Of a stretch of DNA of 5,376 nt, positions 1 through 4,413 are shown piece after piece. The translations under genes and the position numbers were made by a program. The first letter of the stretch is position 1. Each line of letters starts with the position of its first letter. A model generated the notes under the pieces. The model was not told the origin of the DNA and searched no databases. It saw nothing but the letters and a program-made list of their open reading frames with translations. The stretch is from an uncultured Paracoccaceae bacterium (GTDB lineage: Bacteria; Pseudomonadota; Alphaproteobacteria; Rhodobacterales; Rhodobacteraceae), in assembly GCA_937900975.1 (NCBI GenBank), contig CALCPC010000140.1:1-5376 (forward strand), given 5' to 3'.

Positions 1-153
1 AGCCATCAGCGCGCCGCGGTGCAGGCACCGGCCGTAAAAGACCGAAACCGTGTCATCCCACCGCCCGACAACCAGATCGCCCTCGCCCACCAGCGCGTAA
101 ACGGGTTGCCGATCCCCAAGCTCAGAGAATTGAGCGACTGTTTGATGGGTCAT
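1..153 (-). CDS. Rieske-type [2Fe-2S] protein, N-terminal fragment (3' end beyond window)
   Basis: The leftward reading frame opens with ATG at 153-151 and stays open for 51 codons to the window edge. The visible protein begins MTHQTVAQFSELGDRQPVYA and reaches RCLHRGALMA at its end. The C-x-H-R-G motif (Cys43, His45) matches the first half of a Rieske cluster-binding site. The second half (C-x2-H) would lie off the window, so cluster binding cannot be confirmed. The preceding stretch (DLVVGRWDDTVSVFYG) fits the beta strands before a Rieske cluster box. A strong AAGGAGG sits 4 nt upstream and fixes the start. From memory of the family, similar Rieske segments in alphaproteobacteria occur in or beside FMN-binding glutamate-synthase-like oxidoreductases, so such a partner is possible to the left. 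This is inference. It is transcribed away from the two-component operon and has no visible tie to it. Alternatives are a ferredoxin component of a dioxygenase or another Rieske oxidoreductase. Confidence 0.72.
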   Translation of the reverse strand, partial: MTHQTVAQFSELGDRQPVYALVGEGDLVVGRWDDTVSVFYGRCLHRGALMA

Positions 154-157
154 GCTG

Positions 158-164
158 CCTCCTT
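158..164 (-). promoter_or_regulatory. Shine-Dalgarno site of the Rieske gene
   Basis: On the minus strand this reads AAGGAGG, a near-perfect complement to the 16S rRNA 3' end. It lies 4 nt before the ATG at 153-151. It is the main evidence that the short leftward fragment is a real gene start. Confidence 0.8.
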
Positions 165-405
165 TTCTTTCGGTTGTTTCGCGCCTCTCGGGCCCGATGG
201 CCGGATGGCAAGGCGGCGCCAGCGTGCCATAGCGCCCATCTAAAGGCGCCGCGCGGGGCTTCGCAAGAAACCTGACGTTCCACGCGCCTCGGGACGGTCC
301 AGCGCGGCAGAGGCGCCACCCCGCGACCGGCCCGCGCCCAAAGGCCAACACCATCGCCAAGCGGCGTTGGGGCGGCATCGCGCAGTTCCGGCCAGCCGGC
401 GCTAC

Positions 406-429
406 GCCGCGCGCTTGCCTGCGCGCGGC
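406..429 (+). terminator. Terminator-like GC hairpin with no assigned gene
   Basis: GCCGCGCGC (406-414) and GCGCGCGGC (421-429) form a perfect 9-bp stem around the 6-nt loop TTGCCT. On the plus strand the stem is followed by TTCTGTTAG, a weakly T-rich tail. On the minus strand the following bases are not T-rich. This resembles an imperfect intrinsic terminator on the plus strand, but no plus-strand gene ends before it. It could be a leader structure of the regulator mRNA, the end of an unrecognised small transcript, or chance in GC-rich DNA. Confidence 0.4.
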
Positions 430-657
430 TTCTGTTAGACACTTTCCGTCCGGCGCGCATGTCAGGCGCCGATCCTGTGTCGCCGGCCCCCTCTGGCCAG
501 CGGCGGCCCCGGCTGATCCAAACCCCGTCTGGGGGAGCATAGAACGTGACCTTTCCCCACAGAAAAACCCGGCTGCCCGCCCTGTCGATCCGCACCGCGT
601 CCACACGGCCCGCGCGCCGCATCCCAATCGGGCCCGCGCGGCAAAAGGGGGGCGGCG

Positions 658-2028
658 ATGTTTGAGCAAAGGGATGTCGGCCCACCCTCAGCTGGATTTT
701 CCGACGCGCTGGCGACCGCGTCGGTTCTGGTCATCGACGATGAGCCGGGGATGCGGAACTTTCTGTCCAAAGTGCTTCTTGAGCATTGCGCGCGCGTGGA
801 TGTGATCGAAGACACCGAGCATGCGGCGCGTCTGCTGGACGAAACCACGTATGACGTCATCGTGCTCGACAACATCATGCCTGAGAAAACCGGCCTCGAT
901 TGGCTGGCCGAGCAGCGCCAAATCGGTCTTTTCAGCGACGCTATTCTGATCACCGCCCATGCCGATCTCGACACTGCGATCCGGGCGATCCGGGCGGGCG
1001 CCAGCGATTTTCTCCTCAAACCCTTCCGCTCAAACCAAGTGCTCAACGCCATTGCCCAAAGCCTGGAGCGTGCACAGCTTAGGCGGCAGAATTCGGTCCT
1101 GCGCCATGAGTTGGAGGAGGGCAAGAACATCCTCAAACACCGCGATGCGTTGCTGGGATCCTCCGCTCAGATCCAAAAGATCCGGCAGGCCATCGCGCGG
1201 GCCGGTGAGGCGGACGCGCATGTCGTGATCCGGGGCGAGGCCGGGTCGGGCAAGCAGGTTGCCGCGCGCATGCTTCACGCAGCATCGCCCCGGGCCGATC
1301 ATCCCTTCGTGTGGCTGCATTGCTACGGCATGGCCGAACAGGTTTTTCAAGAACGGCTTTTCGGCCGGCTGGAACAGCAACCCGACGGCACGGTGATCCG
1401 GCACGAGGGCATCTTGCAAAGCGGCGCGGGCGGCACGCTCTACCTCGAAGATGTTGAGCTTTTGTCCCCCGGTTGCCAGAACATCCTGGCAGAGTTGCTT
1501 AGCACCCGGCGGTTCACGCCGTTGGGCGCCAGCCGCAGCGTTTCGCTGACGATGCGCATTGTCAGTTCGACCACCCGACCGCTGACCGAGATCACGCAGG
1601 AAAACGGGTTCCGAACCGATCTTTTCTACCTTCTGATGGTGATCGAGATCGTCCAACCGCCGCTTCGGGAGCGTCACGACGACATCCTGGATTTGCTGAC
1701 GTATTTCTCGGAAAAGCTGGCGCTGCGCATGGGCGTCGCGGTGCCGGAGTTCACGCCGCTGGCCCGGCGGCGGTTTCTGTCGCATGACTGGCCGGGCAAT
1801 GTCTTGGAGCTGCGCAACACGATCGAGCGGGCGCTGATCCACGGCACCTTTGAGGACGCGCTGGCGCCGCCGCCTTCCACCGTGGACACGGGAAGCCTCG
1901 CCGCCGCGGAGCAGCGCCACATTCTGTCGGTCCTGGAGGCCTGCGCGGGCAATCGGGCCGAGGCCGCGCGGCGTCTTGGGGTGGCGCGCAAAACCATCGA
2001 CCGCAAATGCCGCGCGTGGGGGATCTAG
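658..2028 (+). CDS. NtrC-family response regulator with degenerate AAA+ domain (REC-AAA+-Fis HTH)
   Basis: A 456-residue cytoplasmic transcription regulator. The start is ATG 658 behind AAGGGGGG with 5-nt spacing, and an in-frame stop at 547 rules out longer versions. A receiver domain spans about residues 22-140. It has the acidic pocket Asp27-Asp28, phosphoacceptor Asp71 (VLDNIMP), Thr99 and Lys121 (LLKPF), so it looks phosphorylatable. An AAA+ domain of the sigma-54-activator type spans about 165-400. Its Walker A is intact (GEAGSGK, 193-199), but other hallmarks are altered. QQPDGT (240-245) stands where GAFTGA is expected, with no indel. Walker B reads GGTLYLED (Glu264-Asp265) instead of LDE. 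The Asn usual in sensor I is Thr306. The second arginine of FR-x-DL-x-x-RL is Leu325. Sensor II GNVREL is GNVLEL (Leu383). A Fis-type helix-turn-helix occupies about 420-456 (GNRAEAARRLGVARKTIDRK). By family knowledge, lack of GAFTGA means it should not remodel sigma-54 polymerase, so action through sigma-70 or repression is inferred. The kinase follows after 1 nt, making the two a cognate pair. HupR and R. capsulatus NtrC are functional analogues, but orthology is not shown. Confidence 0.92.
   Translation: MFEQRDVGPPSAGFSDALATASVLVIDDEPGMRNFLSKVLLEHCARVDVIEDTEHAARLLDETTYDVIVLDNIMPEKTGLDWLAEQRQIGLFSDAILITAHADLDTAIRAIRAGASDFLLKPFRSNQVLNAIAQSLERAQLRRQNSVLRHELEEGKNILKHRDALLGSSAQIQKIRQAIARAGEADAHVVIRGEAGSGKQVAARMLHAASPRADHPFVWLHCYGMAEQVFQERLFGRLEQQPDGTVIRHEGILQSGAGGTLYLEDVELLSPGCQNILAELLSTRRFTPLGASRSVSLTMRIVSSTTRPLTEITQENGFRTDLFYLLMVIEIVQPPLRERHDDILDLLTYFSEKLALRMGVAVPEFTPLARRRFLSHDWPGNVLELRNTIERALIHGTFEDALAPPPSTVDTGSLAAAEQRHILSVLEACAGNRAEAARRLGVARKTIDRKCRAWGI
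2018..2023 (+). promoter_or_regulatory. Shine-Dalgarno site deciding the kinase GTG start
   Basis: GGGGGA sits inside the last codons of the regulator, 6 nt before GTG 2030. It supports the GTG start over an in-frame ATG at 1850 that would overlap the regulator by about 180 bases. Its position over the regulator stop codon suggests translational coupling. Confidence 0.6.
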
Positions 2029-2029
2029 G

Positions 2030-4009
2030 GTGCTGCGCTCCGTCCGCTGGCGGCTGCTTGTCATCGCGCTTTTGCCGCTGATCGTGCTGATGCCGCTGCT
2101 CCTTGGCGTGACGATGCTGCGCTGGATCAACCGCTTTGACGACCTGCTGATCGCCAAAGTCGCCAGCGATTTGCGGGTGGCCGAGCAATATTTTGGCCGG
2201 ATCGAGGCGACGCAATCCGCAGCGGTCGCGGCCATTGGCCAATCCGTGGGGTTTGAGGCCGCCAGGGCGCAGGGCGCAGACGCGCTGGAGGCGTTTTTGG
2301 CGGCAGAACGTGTTGGCAAGGGATTGGATTTTTTGGTCTGGGCCTCGATGGCCGACCAGGGGCTGCCGCGGCCGCTGCGCGCCCTTGCCAAGGCGGCCGG
2401 AACCGACGACCCCATTAGCCATCTGTTGGTGCTGGATCCAGCCGAGATGGCGGCGATTTCGCCAGAGTTTGTCCCCCGTGCGGCCATTCCCCTTGTCCCG
2501 ACAGAGGCCGCGCGGCCGATCGCCCGCGACGTCGAAAGCCGCGGCATGTTTATGCTGGCCGCGCACCGCGCCGCCGGCGGCGATGGCGCGTTGGTAGGCG
2601 GACGCCTTCTGGACCGCAATCTCGCCGTCATCGACACCATGAACACGCTCGTCTACCAGGACGAAACCGGGCAAATCTCCCGCATTGGGACGACAACACT
2701 GTTTCTGGACGATGTGCGCATCTCCACCAATGTCCGCCTTTTCGAGGGGTCTCGCGCGCTGGGCACACGGGTGTCCGAAGCGGTGTGGCGCAAGGTGATG
2801 GAGGATGGCGAGACCTGGCTCGACCGGGCCTTTGTCGTCAACGCCTGGTATATCTCGGGCTATGTGCCGCTGACCGATATCGCCGGCGACCGCATCGGGA
2901 TGCTTTATACAGGCTTTCTGGAATCGCCCTTCACCGCGCCCCGCAACACCACGATCCTGACGCTGATCGGGGCCTTTATCGCCGTCATCGGCCTGTCGGT
3001 CCCGCTGTTTCTGTGGCTTGCGCGGGGGGTCTTTGCACCGCTTGAAACCATGACGGCCACGATGGGGCGGGCCGAGGCCGGCGATTTCAATGCCCGGATC
3101 GGAGCGGTTGCTGGCAACAGCGAAATCGGCGCCGTCGCCCGCCATCTCGACCGCCTGCTCGACCAGGTGAAGGAGCGGGACGCCGCGCTGCGCGACTATG
3201 CCGACAACCTCAACACGCTTGTCGAGCAGCGCACAGAGGAGCTGAAGGAGGCCAACCGCAAGCTTGAGGCGACATTCGCAAAACTGGTCATGTCCGAAAA
3301 GCTGGCCTCAATCGGTGAGATCACGGCCGGTGTCGCGCATGAGATCAACAATCCGGTTGCCGTCATTCAAGTCAATCTGGAGGTCATCCAGATGCGGCTT
3401 TCGCCGGCGCAACGGGCGGAATTGAAGACCGAATTGGATCTGATCGACGCCCAGACCTACCGGATCAACGTCATCGTGGGCAAGCTTTTGAACTTTACCC
3501 GGCCCGACGAAATGTCCGACCTCACCACCCTGGTCGACGCCCGCAAAACCGTCGACGACGCGCTGATCCTGGTCGCGCCGGATTTGCGGAAACATGCGAT
3601 CGAGACGGATGTCATACACACGCAAAGCCCGAAAATCAGGATCGTCGAGACAGAGCTTCAGCAAGTGATCGTCAATCTTGCCATCAACGCCGCCCAGGCG
3701 ATGGCAGCGGGCGGGCGGTTGACGATCTTGACCGGTCCCGCAGACCGCGACGGTGTTTCGGGAACCGAGATCACCGTCACCGACACCGGGCCAGGCATCC
3801 CGCCCGAAAAGATCGCCAATGTCTTCGACCCGTTCATGACGACAAAGCTTGGCAAAGGCTCGGGGCTTGGGCTGTCGATCAGCCAGACGCTGGTCACCCG
3901 GGCCGGCGGATTGATCAGTGTCGAAAGCGTGCTCGGCGCCGGCGCGACGTTTCGCGTATGGCTGCCGACAGATTACAGTTTGTCCCAAATTGAGGCAAAA
4001 ATCGCCTGA
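2030..4009 (+). CDS. Membrane-bound Cache-domain sensor histidine kinase
   Basis: A 659-residue inner-membrane kinase expected to autophosphorylate on histidine and pass phosphate to the regulator encoded just upstream. The GTG start follows the regulator stop by one base, and the first residues (MLRSVRWRLLVIALLPLIVL) form a basic cap and first transmembrane helix (about 9-30). A periplasmic region of about 270 residues follows. Its distal part (about 225-298, including FLDDVRISTNV, GTRVSEAVW, AFVVNAWYISGYVPL and IGMLYTGF) resembles the Cache_3/single-Cache type, and the proximal part may be a second Cache unit. Transmembrane helix two is about 306-331, then HAMP (about 332-385) and a coiled coil (about 376-425). 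The HisKA box has His437 (AGVAHEINNP). The ATPase domain has the N box with Asn549 and Asn553, G1 DTGPGI (585-590), F box FDPFMTTK (599-606) and G2 GKGSGLGLS (608-616). No catalytic motif is missing, unlike its partner regulator. The ligand is unknown. Cache domains of this class bind small organic solutes, which fits the binding-protein gene downstream. Confidence 0.93.
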   Translation: MLRSVRWRLLVIALLPLIVLMPLLLGVTMLRWINRFDDLLIAKVASDLRVAEQYFGRIEATQSAAVAAIGQSVGFEAARAQGADALEAFLAAERVGKGLDFLVWASMADQGLPRPLRALAKAAGTDDPISHLLVLDPAEMAAISPEFVPRAAIPLVPTEAARPIARDVESRGMFMLAAHRAAGGDGALVGGRLLDRNLAVIDTMNTLVYQDETGQISRIGTTTLFLDDVRISTNVRLFEGSRALGTRVSEAVWRKVMEDGETWLDRAFVVNAWYISGYVPLTDIAGDRIGMLYTGFLESPFTAPRNTTILTLIGAFIAVIGLSVPLFLWLARGVFAPLETMTATMGRAEAGDFNARIGAVAGNSEIGAVARHLDRLLDQVKERDAALRDYADNLNTLVEQRTEELKEANRKLEATFAKLVMSEKLASIGEITAGVAHEINNPVAVIQVNLEVIQMRLSPAQRAELKTELDLIDAQTYRINVIVGKLLNFTRPDEMSDLTTLVDARKTVDDALILVAPDLRKHAIETDVIHTQSPKIRIVETELQQVIVNLAINAAQAMAAGGRLTILTGPADRDGVSGTEITVTDTGPGIPPEKIANVFDPFMTTKLGKGSGLGLSISQTLVTRAGGLISVESVLGAGATFRVWLPTDYSLSQIEAKIA

Positions 4010-4014
4010 AGCCT

Positions 4015-4027
4015 GGACAAATTGTCC
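4015..4027. repeat. Palindrome GGACAA-A-TTGTCC
   Basis: Six-base arms with a one-base centre, starting 6 nt after the kinase stop codon. As RNA it could only form a 4-bp GGAC/GTCC stem with loop AAATT and has no U tract, so a DNA operator is more likely than a terminator. Its core CAAATTG recurs at 3986 and 4099. Confidence 0.45.
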
Positions 4028-4075
4028 CTTTCCTCTGGGGCAGTTAGCGCGTTTTGGGGACTTCCTGTCCCTTTC
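4023..4075 (+). repeat. Direct repeat pair TGTCCCTTTC
   Basis: Two identical 10-mers lie at 4023-4032 and 4066-4075, offset by 43 bp, about four helical turns, so both would face the same side of the DNA. The first overlaps the palindrome at 4015-4027. The second overlaps the right arm of a GGGAC-N5-GTCCC dyad at 4057-4071. Confidence 0.45.
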
Positions 4076-4096
4076 GCACAGCGCCGCGCGACGTCT

Positions 4097-4107
4097 ATCA
4101 AATTGAT
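4097..4107. repeat. Palindrome ATCAA-A-TTGAT
   Basis: Five-base arms with one central base, in the most AT-rich part of the region. It has the same CAAATTG centre as the palindrome at 4015-4027, which suggests the same protein may recognise both. This is inference. Confidence 0.4.
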
Positions 4108-4124
4108 TTAAAACAGAAATGATG

Positions 4125-4153
4125 TTGACTTGACTGGATTGCAATCCCATTTT
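4125..4153 (+). promoter_or_regulatory. Weak sigma-70-like promoter candidate
   Basis: TTGACT (4125-4130), a 17-nt spacer and CATTTT (4148-4153) give a good -35 and a poor -10. The spacer contains the perfect palindrome GGATTGCAATCC, an arrangement typical of a regulated promoter. Transcription from here would give a leader of about 250 nt before the binding-protein gene. Confidence 0.25.
4136..4147. repeat. Perfect 12-bp palindrome GGATTGCAATCC
   Basis: Perfect dyad with no spacer, ending at both flanks (T4135 and C4148 do not pair). It lies between candidate -35 and -10 elements. It is a candidate operator; its protein partner is unknown. Confidence 0.45.
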
Positions 4154-4172
4154 GTCGCAGCAGGGCAAAACG

Positions 4173-4210
4173 GCCCGGCACTTGACAAAAATGACCGGGC
4201 TTTGCCGGGC
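4173..4210 (+). repeat. 8-bp inverted repeat with a competing inner arm
   Basis: GCCCGGCA (4173-4180) pairs perfectly with TGCCGGGC (4203-4210) across 22 nt. The same left arm core GCCCGG can instead pair with CCGGGC at 4195-4200, so two mutually exclusive hairpins are possible in RNA. The enclosed sequence includes a TTGACA hexamer (4182-4187) with no fitting -10. Confidence 0.4.
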
Positions 4211-4273
4211 GCAGACAAACTTGGCGACTGGCGTTGGGAACGGACGCAAGGAGGGGGACAACCAGCAATCTGA

Positions 4274-4284
4274 TTGCGTGCCAA
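4274..4284. promoter_or_regulatory. TTG-N5-CAA motif, possible regulator site
   Basis: TTG-CGTGC-CAA is the only TTG-N5-CAA in this intergenic region. As I recall, this half-site arrangement is the one reported for HupR, a GAFTGA-lacking NtrC-family regulator. With only six specified bases, chance occurrence in 400 bp is roughly one in ten. Confidence 0.25.
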
Positions 4285-4309
4285 CGCGACCGCCCGACCA
4301 GGGGACGCG

Positions 4310-4338
4310 CTTGGGCCCGGCCCGAAGGACCGGCCAAG
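4310..4338 (+). repeat. GC-rich imperfect hairpin in the leader
   Basis: CTTGG (4310-4314) and CCGG (4317-4320) pair with CCGG-CCAAG (4330-4338), with a 2-nt bulge on the left and a 9-nt loop CCCGAAGGA. It is not followed by a T tract, so it is not a terminator. It could be a leader RNA structure upstream of the binding-protein gene. Confidence 0.35.
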
Positions 4339-4352
4339 ACACGGCGCGCGCC

Positions 4353-4382
4353 GTTGACAACCGTCACGCTTGAACAAGTGAC
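4353..4382. promoter_or_regulatory. Adjacent dyads GTTG-A-CAAC and GTCAC-N10-GTGAC
   Basis: GTTGACAAC (4353-4361) is a perfect odd palindrome. GTCAC (4363-4367) and GTGAC (4378-4382) form an inverted pair one base further on, ending 14 nt before the Shine-Dalgarno site. If real, a protein bound here would sit on the start of the binding-protein transcript or block initiation. TTGACA at 4354-4359 has no acceptable -10 at normal spacing. Confidence 0.3.
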
Positions 4383-4396
4383 AGGACCACAACACC

Positions 4397-4406
4397 AAGG
4401 GGAGGA
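4397..4406 (+). promoter_or_regulatory. Shine-Dalgarno site of the binding-protein gene
   Basis: AAGGGGAGGA ends 7 nt before ATG 4414. It is strong and correctly spaced, and it fixes the start of the secreted protein. Confidence 0.75.
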
Positions 4407-4413
4407 CTTCTGA

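Larger units (their letters stand above)
154..657. other. Divergent intergenic region, no gene recognised
   Basis: About 500 bases separate the leftward Rieske gene from the rightward regulator. Open frames here run on both strands, but none has a Shine-Dalgarno site, a recognisable protein motif or a natural end between its neighbours, so I call no gene. The regulator's frame is closed upstream by TGA at 547-549, with no alternative start between there and 658. Recognisable contents are the leftward Shine-Dalgarno site (158-164), a 9-bp GC hairpin (406-429), a short CCCC/GGGG hairpin with a 4-nt loop (523-534), and the regulator's AAGGGGGG Shine-Dalgarno site (645-652). Promoters for both flanking genes should lie here, but I found no convincing -35/-10 pair or GG-N10-GC sigma-54 site on either strand. 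Confidence 0.6.
4010..4413. other. Intergenic region with clustered palindromes before the ABC operon
   Basis: About 400 non-coding bases lie between the kinase stop and the binding-protein start. A frame open from TTG 4152 to 4373 has no Shine-Dalgarno site and a low-complexity product, so it is not called. The first half is AT-rich relative to its surroundings, notably 4096-4130. The region holds an unusual number of short dyads: 4015-4027, 4057-4071, 4097-4107, 4136-4147, 4173-4210, 4310-4338, 4353-4361 and 4363-4382. It also has a 10-bp direct repeat. The promoter of the ABC transporter operon and the regulator's binding sites should be here. No strong intrinsic terminator follows the kinase. 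Confidence 0.6.

Noticed and set aside
187..260. Possible sigma-54 promoter for the leftward gene (TGGCAC on the minus strand)
   Set aside because: The -24-like part TGGCAC is present, but no GC doublet or TTGC stands at the required distance, so the GG-N10-GC rule fails.
122..685. Minus-strand open frame of 187 codons across the divergent intergenic region
   Set aside because: It overlaps the Rieske start and the regulator start in the wrong frame, has no Shine-Dalgarno site, and its composition is typical of spurious GC-rich frames.
1850..2029. In-frame ATG at 1850 giving the kinase 60 extra N-terminal residues
   Set aside because: It overlaps the regulator by about 180 bases, the extra residues are Arg/Pro-rich and look like an out-of-frame reading of the regulator, and they would precede the transmembrane helix awkwardly. 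GTG 2030 has a Shine-Dalgarno site and sits directly before the helix.
1030..3145. Long minus-strand open frames (for example 1030-2646 and 1751-3145)
   Set aside because: They lie opposite the regulator and kinase, whose domains and motifs are unmistakable. Long antisense frames are expected in GC-rich coding DNA, and their products are rich in Arg, Ala and Pro without recognisable motifs.
4015..4034. Intrinsic terminator after the kinase
   Set aside because: In RNA the palindrome forms only a 4-bp stem and is followed by CUUUCC rather than a U tract.
4182..4210. TTGACA at 4182-4187 as the -35 of a promoter
   Set aside because: At 16-19 nt spacing the downstream hexamers are GC-rich (CCGGGC and neighbours) and cannot serve as a -10.
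4152..4373. Small plus-strand frame of 73 codons starting with TTG
   Set aside because: There is no Shine-Dalgarno site, no motif, and the composition is unlike a real protein. It overlaps the hairpins of the putative leader.
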